Origin: an uncultured Prevotellaceae bacterium
GTDB taxonomy: Bacteria > Bacteroidota > Bacteroidia > Bacteroidales > Bacteroidaceae
NCBI GenBank assembly: GCA_902770845.1
Contig: CACXUV010000025.1
Coordinates: forward strand, 1-32,825
Direction: 5' to 3'
DNA: 32,825 bases
Translations under genes and position numbers: made by a program
Notes under the pieces: generated by a model
The model's input: only the letters and a program-made list of their open reading frames with translations
Told to the model about the DNA's origin: nothing
The model's database searches: none
In this document: positions 23,421 through 30,573 of the stretch, in pieces
Layout of the letters: each line of letters starts with the position of its first letter
How positions within the stretch are numbered: position 1 is the stretch's first letter

Positions 23421-23565
23421 TGCTTGCGCATAGACTTAAACGTCAATGTAAGAATCTTGCCCGCGCATGGACTCAGACGTCAATATAAGAATCTTGCTCG
23501 CACGTGGGCTTGGACATCATCAGTGTGAAAATCTTGGTGCGCATAAGTTCAGCTGTCAATGTAGA
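23421..23565. repeat. degenerate 37-40-bp tandem repeats derived from the GxxExxY gene tail
   Basis: About four units, each containing a form of CGTCAATGTAAGAATCTTGC. ATCTTG anchors occur at 23454, 23491 and 23531 (spacing 37 and 40), and GTCAAT occurs in three of the four units. The unit nearest the gene contains its last codons and stop; the others are decayed copies of that end. Confidence 0.65.
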
Positions 23566-23980
23566 GCATGTAGTTTTCTTGCGTCAGCAACACGAAGTTG
23601 TCGTCTTCCGGAATATAGAGGTAACGCTCTGCGCGCAAACGCTTCTCACCGAAATTCAGCAGAATACCCCGATGATGGTCCGTAATGCGCATGTAGTTGA
23701 ACAACTGGGCGCGGTGCTCACTGGTGATATTTTCAACAGACTTCAATTCTATGATGATGCCTTTGTAGTAAAAGTCGGCAATATAAGTCATTTCAAGGTC
23801 AACGCCCTTGTAGGTTAGGTGCAAATGCTTCTCGCGTTCAAAGTCCAGGCCATTCTGTTTCATTTCCACAGCCATGGCTTCCTGGTAGATGCGCTCGTGC
23901 ATGCCTCTCCCTAAAGTCTTATGCACTTCCTGTGCTGCTCCAACGACCTCATATACATCCTTGTACTCTTGCCTCGTCAT
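23549..23980 (-). CDS. GxxExxY protein (PD-(D/E)XK nuclease-like fold)
   Basis: 143 residues. The family signature G-x-x-E-x-x-Y reads GMHERIY (about 26-32) after VVGAAQEVHKTLGR, and the PD-(D/E)XK core reads IADFYYKGIIIELKSV with Asp and E-x-K in the right spacing. So it should fold like a restriction-type nuclease and may be catalytic, but no substrate is known for the family. It lies on the same strand as pta and ackA, starts 3 bp inside the right inverted arm, and its stop codon lies within tandem repeats of its own end. The gene appears intact. It is inserted into the pta-ackA operon and would be transcribed with it. Confidence 0.88.
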   Translation of the reverse strand: MTRQEYKDVYEVVGAAQEVHKTLGRGMHERIYQEAMAVEMKQNGLDFEREKHLHLTYKGVDLEMTYIADFYYKGIIIELKSVENITSEHRAQLFNYMRITDHHRGILLNFGEKRLRAERYLYIPEDDNFVLLTQENYMLYIDS

Positions 23981-24055
23981 AGAAAAATTATTCCTATTAT
24001 TCTAATTTCTTTCAATTAGAAAACAAAGCCATTTGTTTCCGTTAATTATACGAAT

Positions 24056-25066
24056 TTATTTCTTGGCGTCCATGGCCTGACAGGCGGTGATGGCCACCAG
24101 GTAGTAGATGTCTTCCACGCTGCAGCCACGGCTCAGGTCGTTCACGGGGCGGGCGATGCCTTGCAGGATGGGGCCAATGGCCGTGGCACCAGCCAGACGC
24201 TGCACCAGCTTGTAGGCAATGTTGCCCACCTCCAGGCAGGGGAACACCAGCACGTTGGCCTTGCCGGCAATGTCGCTGCCGGGAGCCTTCTTGCTGCCCA
24301 CCGAGGGCACCAGGGCGGCATCGGCCTGCAGCTCGCCGTCGATCTTCAGACTGGGGTCCAGCTCCTTGGCCAGCTTCGTGGCCTCCACCACCTTGTCCAC
24401 CACCTCGTGGCTGGCGCTGCCCTTCGTGGAGAAGCTCAGCATGGCCACGCGCGGGTCGTCAAAGCCGGCCACGCTCTTGGCCGTCTGTGCCGTGCACACG
24501 GCAATCTGCGAGAGCTGGTTGGCGTCGGGCATGGGTGTCACGGCCACGTCGCCCACCACGAGCACGCCGTTCTCGCCATATTCGGGCTTGTCGGTAATCA
24601 TCAGCATGGCACCGCTCACGCAGGTGATGCCCGGGGCACACTTGATGATCTGCAGGGCCGGGCGCAGCGTTTCGCCGGTGGTAGACAGGGCACCCGAAAT
24701 CTGACCGTCGGCTCCCTCGGTCTTGATGATCATGCAGCCCAGGTAGAGCGGATCCTTCACCAGTTCGCGAGCCTTCTCGATGGTCATGCCCTTCTTCTCG
24801 CGCAGCTTCTGCAGCAGCTGTGCCAGTTCCTCGCTCTTCTCATAGTTCAGCGGGTCGATGAGCGTGGCCTTGTCAATGTTTTTCAGTCCTTTCTCGGCGG
24901 CCAGTGCATGCACTTTCTCAGGGTTGCCAATGAGAATCAGGTCGGCAATGTCGTCGGCCAGCACGCGGTCGGCTGCACACAGTGTGCGCTCCTCCTCAGC
25001 TTCGGGGAGCACGATGCGCTGCTTGTTGCTCTTAGCACGCGCAATAATCTGTTCAATTAATCCCAT
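24056..25066 (-). CDS. pta: phosphate acetyltransferase
   Basis: Converts acetyl-CoA + phosphate to acetyl phosphate + CoA, the partner reaction of acetate kinase. 336 residues correspond to the short, single-domain PTA form without the N-terminal DRTGG/BioD-like regulatory part. It begins MGLIEQIIARAKSNKQRIVLPEAEEERTL, as expected for the family. Conserved parts include GCMIIKTEGADGQISGALSTTGE, CVSGAMLMI, DVAVTPMPD and the C-terminal NVLVFPCLEVGNIAYKLVQRLAG segment at the CoA site. It is the first gene of its operon, with a consensus promoter 40 bp upstream. The gap to ackA is unusually large because of the inserted GxxExxY cassette. Confidence 0.96.
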   Translation of the reverse strand: MGLIEQIIARAKSNKQRIVLPEAEEERTLCAADRVLADDIADLILIGNPEKVHALAAEKGLKNIDKATLIDPLNYEKSEELAQLLQKLREKKGMTIEKARELVKDPLYLGCMIIKTEGADGQISGALSTTGETLRPALQIIKCAPGITCVSGAMLMITDKPEYGENGVLVVGDVAVTPMPDANQLSQIAVCTAQTAKSVAGFDDPRVAMLSFSTKGSASHEVVDKVVEATKLAKELDPSLKIDGELQADAALVPSVGSKKAPGSDIAGKANVLVFPCLEVGNIAYKLVQRLAGATAIGPILQGIARPVNDLSRGCSVEDIYYLVAITACQAMDAKK

Positions 25067-25107
25067 AGTTTGTTTTATAGTTTATAAGAATTGCTATATT
25101 CAGTTTG

Positions 25108-25138
25108 CAAAATTAGCGAAAAAAAAGAATATAGCAAA
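25108..25138 (-). promoter_or_regulatory. pta operon promoter
   Basis: Minus-strand TTTG (25135-25138), a 19-bp spacer and TAATTTTG (25108-25115). It fully fits the Bacteroidetes consensus and gives a leader of about 35-40 nt. Confidence 0.8.
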
Positions 25139-25206
25139 GTTGTTCAGATTAATTAATGTTATAATATGAGGTTGGAAAAATAAAAACTATCAAACAGCCC
25201 CCTTGT

Positions 25207-25917
25207 TTAATGACCAAAGGCATATCGCAGTCCGATTGCAACGACACCCTGACAGCCATATCCCACTTCGGCAAAATACCCAAAATGTCTTTTCCGTATT
25301 TCAAAACCAATGGGGGTTAATTGCAGTGTGGGCTTCCATTTTGTTTCATCAGTACATTTGTCTGGGTTCTTCTTAATGTCACTTTGATAATGACCAGTCT
25401 TCGCATCATTCCAAACTGTCCCTTCACTGAAATCAAAAGTCACGTGCTGTCTCATTACGCCAACGGCACATCGGGAATAAAAGCTATATGTATGTGCCCA
25501 ATCGTCCCTCCAATTCAGCCATGTGTATTTGACTGAAGGGGCTACATAGAATATCTTGCTTGTCTCATTACCCCGTGACTCATACCATTTGCTTGCTCCT
25601 TCGGGCTTGCTTGTTTCGTCGAAGCCTATGTATGATTCTCGTGATCTTCCCCAGCCCATCATACCTCCGATAGCCCAATGTTTGTTCAGACAGTAATGAT
25701 ACTCAAGGTTTAGGACACCATGCCTATCGCCTGCAAGGTCTTCGGGTTCAATGTCTTCCTCCATTTGATACTTGTTAACAGTGTTTCTTACCCTGTGATC
25801 AGCAATGTTTGCACCAAATCCGAAATTAAAGCTGATGACGTGTCTCAGCAAATCTTGGGCTTCTCCTGTTAAGGCGACTGTAAACAATGCCAGACATATA
25901 AGGATTGTTTTTCTCAT
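25207..25917 (-). CDS. exported outer-membrane-barrel-like protein, 236 aa
   Basis: No named family recognised. Signal peptide MRKTILICLALFTVALTGEA, then alternating hydrophobic/polar strands typical of a small outer-membrane barrel: VISFNFGFGANIA, GVLNLEYHYCLNKHWAIGG, SKIFYVAPSVKYTWLNW and the terminal VGYGCQGVVAIGLRYAFGH. The start ATG is nine bases after the cdaA stop and no promoter box is seen, so it is most likely the last gene of the folP-cdaA transcript. The base composition is clearly more AT-rich than the neighbouring genes, a possible sign of recent acquisition. Function unknown. Confidence 0.72.
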   Translation of the reverse strand: MRKTILICLALFTVALTGEAQDLLRHVISFNFGFGANIADHRVRNTVNKYQMEEDIEPEDLAGDRHGVLNLEYHYCLNKHWAIGGMMGWGRSRESYIGFDETSKPEGASKWYESRGNETSKIFYVAPSVKYTWLNWRDDWAHTYSFYSRCAVGVMRQHVTFDFSEGTVWNDAKTGHYQSDIKKNPDKCTDETKWKPTLQLTPIGFEIRKRHFGYFAEVGYGCQGVVAIGLRYAFGH

Positions 25918-25926
25918 AGTCCTTTT

Positions 25927-26706
25927 TTACTTCATGCACTCTGACAGCTTGACTTCCAGTTCCTCAGCCGACAGTCGCAGTTGCAGCTGTCCGTCCAGGG
26001 CAATTGTGATGTGACCTGTTTCTTCCGATACCACGATGCACAGGGCATCGCTTTCCTGCGACATGCCCAGTGCGGCACGGTGGCGCAGACCCAGATGGCG
26101 CGGAATGTTAAGGTCGTGGCTCACGGGCAGGATGCATCCTGCAGCACGTATGCGGCGGTCGGCAATGACCATGGCACCATCGTGCAGGGGCGAGTTCTTG
26201 AAGAAGATGTTCTCGATGAGGCGCTGGCTGATGTCGGCATTGATCACTTCGCCTGTGGTCACAATGTCGTTGAGCGATGCACCGCGTTGCACCACGATGA
26301 GTGCGCCCACCTTTCCCTTGGCCATCGATATGCAGGCCATCACGATGGGAATGATGCAGCGCTTCAGTGCTGCCTTGTCCTTGGCGCTCTCGTGTTTGGG
26401 CAGGAAGAAACGCTGAATGCTGCGCACGCGCTGGTGGGCACCCAGGTTGTAGAGAAACTTGCGGATGTCTTCCTGAAAGATCACGATCAGCGCAATGGCG
26501 CCCACCGACACCAGTTTGTCGAGTATGGTTCCCAGCAGTCGCATCTCGATGATCTGGGCCACAAACACCCACACCACGATGAAGATGAGAATGCCCACGA
26601 AGATGTTGAGTGAGCGCGACTGGCGCATCAGCCGGTAGATGTAGTAGAGCATCAGTGCTACCAGCAGAATGTCGATAAAGTCTTTCAGTCCGAATGAGAA
26701 AAACAC
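25927..26706 (-). CDS. cdaA: diadenylate cyclase CdaA (c-di-AMP synthase)
   Basis: Makes the second messenger cyclic di-AMP from two ATP. 259 residues: three N-terminal membrane helices (about 10-25, 33-52 and 62-78) and then the DAC domain. The catalytic motifs are HDGAMVIAD (DGA at 176-178) and LRHRAALGMSQESDA (RHR at 208-210), both intact, followed by VVSEETGHITIA. The membrane form with these helices is the CdaA/DacA class rather than DisA. No CdaR-type regulator gene is next to it, unlike in Firmicutes. It sits directly after folP, with a 59-base gap, and is followed by the outer-membrane-like gene. Confidence 0.96.
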   Translation of the reverse strand: MFFSFGLKDFIDILLVALMLYYIYRLMRQSRSLNIFVGILIFIVVWVFVAQIIEMRLLGTILDKLVSVGAIALIVIFQEDIRKFLYNLGAHQRVRSIQRFFLPKHESAKDKAALKRCIIPIVMACISMAKGKVGALIVVQRGASLNDIVTTGEVINADISQRLIENIFFKNSPLHDGAMVIADRRIRAAGCILPVSHDLNIPRHLGLRHRAALGMSQESDALCIVVSEETGHITIALDGQLQLRLSAEELEVKLSECMK

Positions 26707-26765
26707 CTCTTTGTCGTTATTTGTTTTTTGTTGTTATTGTTCAGCTTTCGCAAGCCCGGCCTGCG

Positions 26766-27572
26766 TCAGTTGTCTTCATGTACCCTGTTCATGGCAGCCA
26801 CCAGCTGGCAGCACTCCACGGCCTGTCTCACGTCGTGCACGCGCAGAATCGAGGCCCCCTTCATCAGTGCCACCGTGTTCAGCGCCGTTGTTCCGTTCAG
26901 CGCCTCGGCGGGGGTGCACTGCAGGGTCTTGTAGATCATGCTCTTGCGCGACACGCCCACCAGCAGGGGCAGCTGCATCACTTGCAGCCGTTCCAGCCTG
27001 TCAAGCAGCTGCATGTTCTGGGCCGTGGTCTTGCCAAAGCCGAAGCCTGGGTCCAGGATGATGTCCTTCTGTCCCAGGTCGCGCAGCAGCTGCACCTTGC
27101 GGGCAAAGGCCAGCAGCGTGTCGTGCAGCGTGGGCTGCACCGACGTCAGCACGTAGGCCACGCCCAGTCGGGCCACCATGCGCATCATGGCCTCGTCGGC
27201 AGCCTCGCTCACGTCGTTCACCATGTCGGCACCAAATTCCTCCACGGCCATGCGGGCCACGCTGGGCCGGAACGTGTCCACCGAGACGATGGCCTGTGGC
27301 AGCTCGCGCCGCACCACACCCAGCGCCCGTCTCAGCCGCATCAGCTCGTCGGCCTCGCTGGCCGGTTGGCCGCCGGGGCGGGTGGAGCAGGCCCCCACGT
27401 CGATGATGCCGCCGCCCTCGGCCACGATCTGCTGTGCGCGCACTGCCATGTCGTGCTCCGTTTGCTGGCGGCTGTCGGCGTAGAACGAGTCGGGCGTGGC
27501 GTTCAGGATGCCCATCACCATGGGTTCGTTCAGGTCTATGAGTTGTCCGCGAATGTTAAGCGTGTAGTCCAT
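26766..27572 (-). CDS. folP: dihydropteroate synthase
   Basis: Condenses p-aminobenzoate with the hydroxymethyl-dihydropterin pyrophosphate in folate synthesis. 268 residues with the family signatures GILNATPDSFYAD (24-36), GGIIDVGACSTRPG (pterin pyrophosphate loop), VSVDTFRPSVA, MVNDVS, ILDPGFGFGK and GVSRKSMI, plus the C-terminal ILRVHDV. All expected catalytic motifs are present. The start at 27572 gives the usual N-terminal IRGQLIDL strand. It is probably translated from a leaderless mRNA because the -7 box is only eight bases upstream of the ATG. It is first in a unit with cdaA. Confidence 0.96.
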   Translation of the reverse strand: MDYTLNIRGQLIDLNEPMVMGILNATPDSFYADSRQQTEHDMAVRAQQIVAEGGGIIDVGACSTRPGGQPASEADELMRLRRALGVVRRELPQAIVSVDTFRPSVARMAVEEFGADMVNDVSEAADEAMMRMVARLGVAYVLTSVQPTLHDTLLAFARKVQLLRDLGQKDIILDPGFGFGKTTAQNMQLLDRLERLQVMQLPLLVGVSRKSMIYKTLQCTPAEALNGTTALNTVALMKGASILRVHDVRQAVECCQLVAAMNRVHEDN

Positions 27573-27580
27573 ACGTGGCG

Positions 27581-27588
27581 CAAATTTA
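27581..27588 (-). promoter_or_regulatory. -7 box of folP, probable leaderless transcript
   Basis: Minus-strand TAAATTTG, eight bases before the folP ATG. The -33 region has no clear TTTG at the expected distance. Confidence 0.6.
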
Positions 27589-27765
27589 CGAATAATTGGT
27601 GTAATGAACGAATTTTTTCAAAACATTTTTCTTTCTTTGTCTGTCTTTTGCCCCTACGGGGCCTCCGTTTTTTCGATAATGCGGACAAAAATTTTTCGCA
27701 AACCAGCGCGCCCGTCACCCCTTTTTCGCCCCTCTCCAGCCCCGTTCTGCCCGTTCCTGCTCCCC

Positions 27766-27886
27766 GTTTCGTTGCAACGGGGGCCCCGTTGTGTTCCTGT
27801 TGCGGTCCCGTTGCACTGCAGTTGCGGCCCCGTTGCACTGCAATGGCGCCCCCGTTGCAACGCAACGAGGCCCCCATTGCGAGCTT
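27766..27886. repeat. phased 11-bp tandem repeat array (GC-rich)
   Basis: Eleven consecutive 11-bp units in perfect register, alternating between GTTGCACTGCA-type (also GTTGCAACGCA, GTTGTGTTCCT) and GTTGCGGCCCC-type units (also ATGGCGCCCCC, ACGAGGCCCCC). The paired unit is 22 bp, so it does not keep a reading frame. It lies in the gene-free stretch 27589-28264; before it, at 27650-27662, there is a GCCCC/GGGGC hairpin followed by CTCCGTTTTTT. Minus-strand frames of about 65-113 codons crossing the array are judged spurious. Confidence 0.85.
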
Positions 27887-28093
27887 CTTTCGTCTGTTCC
27901 GCCCCCTTTCTTGTGATGCTTTCTTGTTAAACGCCTGAAAAACAATCGTTTATGAACTATGCTCAAAACTTGCTCATTTGGCTCCCTTTCCCCTTGTGTT
28001 TCGTTTTTTTTAAATCTCAGCCGCGTTCGCGTCATTTTTTTTCGACCTATGTGCCATCTTATACGGTTGCCATCAAGTAGGCACAGGGCGTTT

Positions 28094-28233
28094 GTAGGGG
28101 CAGGCCCCGTGCCAGCCCGCTTGCCCGTCAGACACGAAGGTCAAGACTCAGACGAGAAAATCCTTCGTGCCTTCGTGTCTTCGTGTTCCATAAAATTTCG
28201 GGGCATGCGGGCTGGCACGGGGCCTGCCCCTAC
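28094..28233. mobile_element. MITE-like element with 27-bp perfect inverted repeats
   Basis: Arms 28094-28120 and 28207-28233 are exact reverse complements over 27 bp (GTAGGGGCAGGCCCCGTGCC at the left end). The centre carries CTTCGTG-type units, CCTTCGTGCCTTCGTGTCTT, and an inverted partner GACACGAAGG near 28131-28140. The total is 140 bp with no coding potential. It could form a long hairpin. No target duplication is evident. Confidence 0.7.
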
Positions 28234-28264
28234 CTTCGTACAGATCACTTTTTTTCAACACGCC

Positions 28265-28343
28265 GTGCAATCGTTTTCGCACGGCCCCTGTGGAAATGTG
28301 GGGTGGGGCAGCACAGCCGTTTGGCACAAAAGCCGTAACTTTG
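28265..28343 (+). promoter_or_regulatory. pullulanase promoter and upstream dyad operator
   Basis: -7 box TAACTTTG at 28336-28343 without a good -33 element. A 17-bp element GTGCAATCGTTTTCGCA (28265-28281) lies 54 bp upstream and matches 16 of 17 bases of the element before the neopullulanase gene. It is a dyad, TGCAA-N6-TCGCA. A second block, AATGTGGGGTGGG (28295-28307), also has a counterpart there. Confidence 0.72.
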
Positions 28344-28380
28344 TGGCAGCATGATGAAACGACGCTGTAAAAAGAACCTA

Positions 28381-30339
28381 ATGAAGACCATCGCTTTGAC
28401 AACACTATTCTCCCTGGGCCTGGCCTCTGCAGCCCCGGCGCAAGACTTCAGTTTCGACGAGATGACCTACTCGCCCCGTAAGACCACCTTCAAGCTGTTT
28501 GCACCGCCCGAGAGCAACCCCCAGGTGCTGCTGCTCGAACAGCCCGGCAACGCTGCCGCCACCCAGCCGCTGCCCATGACTTTCGACGCCCGGAAGGGCA
28601 TCTGGCAGCTCGACGTGGAGGGCGACCTGCTGGGCCGCTACTATGTGTTCAAGACACCCTGGGGCCAGACGCCCGGCGTCTTTGCCAAGGCCGTGGGCGT
28701 CAACGGACAGCAGGCGGCCATCATCGACATGGCCGCCACCAACCCCGACGGCTGGGAGAACGACCACCGCGTGGGACCGAAGAACCCGGCCGACTGGGTG
28801 ATCTATGAGATGCACCACCGCGACTTCTCCGTGGCCAGTCAGTGGACCCGCCATCCCGGCAAGTTTCTTGCCCTGGGCGAGCTGTGGGCCACGCAGTATC
28901 TGGAGGAACTGGGCGTCAACGCCGTGCACATGCTGCCCAGCTACGACTATGGCTCGGTGGACGAGGCACGGCCAGACGAGCCGCAGTACAACTGGGGCTA
29001 CGACCCCGTGAACTACAACGTGCCCGAGGGGTCCTACTCCACTGACCCCTCCAAGCCCGAAGTGCGCATACGCGAGTTCAAGCAAATGGTGCAGCGACTG
29101 CACCAGGCTGGCATTGCCGTCATCCTCGACGTGGTCTACAACCACACCTTCGACATCGACCACTCCAACTTCCAGAAGACCTTTCCCGACTATTTCTACA
29201 GGAAGGTCGGCGGCCAGTATTCCAACGGCTCCGGCTGTGGCAACGAGACGGCTTCGGAGCAGCCCATGATGCGCCGCTTCATGATCGAGAGCGTGAAGTA
29301 CTGGGCACAGGAATACCACATCGACGGCTTCCGCTTCGACCTCATGGGCTGTCACGACATCGAGACGATGAACCAGATCCGGCGGGAGCTCAGTGCCATC
29401 GACCCCACCATATTTATATATGGCGAAGGCTGGAGCGCCGGGGCGTGCGCGCTGCCCCAGGAGCAGCTGGCCATGAAGGCCCACGTCAGCCGCATGTCGG
29501 GCATTGCTGCCTTCAGCGACGACCTGCGCGACGCGCTGCGCGGCCCCTTCAGCGACGACACCAAGCCGGGATGGCTGGGCATGCCCGCCGAAGACCATGT
29601 GGAGAGCATCAAGGCCGGCATCGTGGGCATGATTGCCCATCCGCAGGTGGACTACTCCAAGGTGAACTACTCCAAGGAGCCCTATGCCGCCGAGCCCACG
29701 CAGATGATTGCCTACGTGAGCTGTCACGACGACATGTGTCTGACCGACCGCCTGCGTGCCAGCATTCCCGGCATCACCACGGAAGAGCTCATACGTCTGG
29801 ACCTGCTGGCCCAGACGGCCGTCCTCACCTCGCAGGGCGTGCCCTTCCTGCTCAGTGGCGAGGAACTGCTGCGCACCAAGCAGGGCGTGCACAACTCTTA
29901 CAAGTCGCCCGACAGCATCAACCAGCTCGACTGGACGGGCGTGAAACGCTATCCCCAGGTCTACAACTACTACCGCCGTCTCATCCGTCTGCGCCAGCAG
30001 CATCCTGCCTTCCGCCTGGGCAGTGCCGAAAAGGTGCGCCGCCATCTGGAGTTCCTGCCCACGAAGACCGCCGAGGTGGTGGCCTTCCGCCTGAAGGACC
30101 ATGCCGGTGGCGACCGCTGGCAGGACATCATCGTGGTGCTCAACGCCTCGCGTCTGCAGCAGGAGGTGGCCATCCCCAAAGGCCGTTATGTCGTGGTGTG
30201 TGCCGACGGCAAGGTGGCCGATAGCGTCTTCGACCACTACGACGTGAATCCCGACCGCCAGCCGTCGCTCAACCTGGGAACCGTGAAGGGCCGCAAGGTC
30301 AGGGTGGCTCCGCAGTCGGCCCTCATCCTGCACAACTGA
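28381..30339 (+). CDS. pulA: pullulanase-type GH13 glycoside hydrolase (type I)
   Basis: Exported debranching enzyme for alpha-1,6 links in pullulan and branched maltodextrins. Numbered from ATG 28381, the signal peptide runs to AAPAQ. An N-terminal CBM48-like beta domain (about 25-110) precedes the GH13 barrel. The pullulanase hallmark YNWGYDP is at about 203-209. Region I is DVVYNHT; the nucleophile Asp is in FRFDLMG (about 320), the acid/base Glu in YGEGW (about 349) and region IV is VSCHDD (about 450). Region IV reads HDD where most pullulanases have HDN. An ATG pair upstream (28351/28354) would give a leaderless mRNA and a longer signal region; 28381 gives a normal signal peptide and an A-rich leader, so I prefer it. 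It shares an operator with the next gene. Confidence 0.93.
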   Translation: MKTIALTTLFSLGLASAAPAQDFSFDEMTYSPRKTTFKLFAPPESNPQVLLLEQPGNAAATQPLPMTFDARKGIWQLDVEGDLLGRYYVFKTPWGQTPGVFAKAVGVNGQQAAIIDMAATNPDGWENDHRVGPKNPADWVIYEMHHRDFSVASQWTRHPGKFLALGELWATQYLEELGVNAVHMLPSYDYGSVDEARPDEPQYNWGYDPVNYNVPEGSYSTDPSKPEVRIREFKQMVQRLHQAGIAVILDVVYNHTFDIDHSNFQKTFPDYFYRKVGGQYSNGSGCGNETASEQPMMRRFMIESVKYWAQEYHIDGFRFDLMGCHDIETMNQIRRELSAIDPTIFIYGEGWSAGACALPQEQLAMKAHVSRMSGIAAFSDDLRDALRGPFSDDTKPGWLGMPAEDHVESIKAGIVGMIAHPQVDYSKVNYSKEPYAAEPTQMIAYVSCHDDMCLTDRLRASIPGITTEELIRLDLLAQTAVLTSQGVPFLLSGEELLRTKQGVHNSYKSPDSINQLDWTGVKRYPQVYNYYRRLIRLRQQHPAFRLGSAEKVRRHLEFLPTKTAEVVAFRLKDHAGGDRWQDIIVVLNASRLQQEVAIPKGRYVVVCADGKVADSVFDHYDVNPDRQPSLNLGTVKGRKVRVAPQSALILHN

Positions 30340-30469
30340 GCAGTGCGCGTAGCTTTAATTCGTGAAATTCTTTGCAAGCAAAGCGGCAGAGCCGAGCGCG
30401 TAAAATTCGTTGTTTTTAAGACACCCAGCGAAACTTGAATAAGATAATTGTGTCCATCTACTACTGACT

Positions 30470-30546
30470 GTGCAATCGTTTTTGCAGGTTGTGATGAAAA
30501 TGTTGGGCTGGCATGGTGCCCGTGTGCAGATTTTTGATTACCTTTG
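30470..30546 (+). promoter_or_regulatory. neopullulanase promoter and upstream dyad operator
   Basis: -7 box TACCTTTG (30539-30546) with no good -33 partner. GTGCAATCGTTTTTGCA (30470-30486) contains the perfect half-sites TGCAA and TTGCA, 6 bp apart, 53 bp upstream of the -7 box. AATGTTGGGCTGG (30499-30511) matches the second block before the pullulanase gene. The geometry suggests activation by a regulator encoded elsewhere. Confidence 0.72.
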
Positions 30547-30573
30547 CGCTGACAATAAAAACTAAAAACCGCA

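Larger units (their letters stand above)
23381..24024. mobile_element. inverted-repeat-bounded cassette carrying a GxxExxY gene, between pta and ackA
   Basis: Two 41-bp inverted arms, 23381-23421 and 23984-24024, match at 39 of 41 positions, which is far beyond chance even for AT-rich DNA. They bracket one gene and its degenerate 3' repeats, a 644-bp unit. Without it, about 75 bp would separate the pta stop (24056) from the ackA start (23337), an ordinary operon gap. No transposase is present, so it would be non-autonomous. No target-site duplication is certain; an 8-mer ATTTGTTT occurs on both sides (23355 and 24031) but not adjacent to the arms. Confidence 0.6.

Noticed and set aside
23355-24038. 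8-bp target-site duplication (ATTTGTTT) around the GxxExxY cassette
   Set aside because: The two copies are 18 and 6 bp away from the arms and the sequence is AT-rich, so coincidence is likely.
27766-27886. CRISPR array
   Set aside because: The units are 11 bp and contiguous with no spacers, and no cas genes are present.
26694-27938. Long plus-strand open frame across folP and cdaA
   Set aside because: It runs antisense through two well-identified genes and then through the repeat array; low-complexity composition.
27941-27960. Third copy of the GTGCAATCG operator (AACAATCGTTTATG)
   Set aside because: It shares only the central CAATCGTTT; the TGC half-sites are missing and no promoter follows at the right distance.
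27654-28035. Minus-strand frames of 65-113 codons through the GC-rich array
   Set aside because: They are created by the 11-bp repeats and have no leader, promoter or recognisable domain.
28405-30333. Very long minus-strand open frame opposite the pullulanase gene
   Set aside because: It is a mirror of a GC-rich coding sequence; the plus-strand frame has the complete GH13 motifs, while the minus-strand product has no domain and is dominated by His, Val, Ala and Gly.
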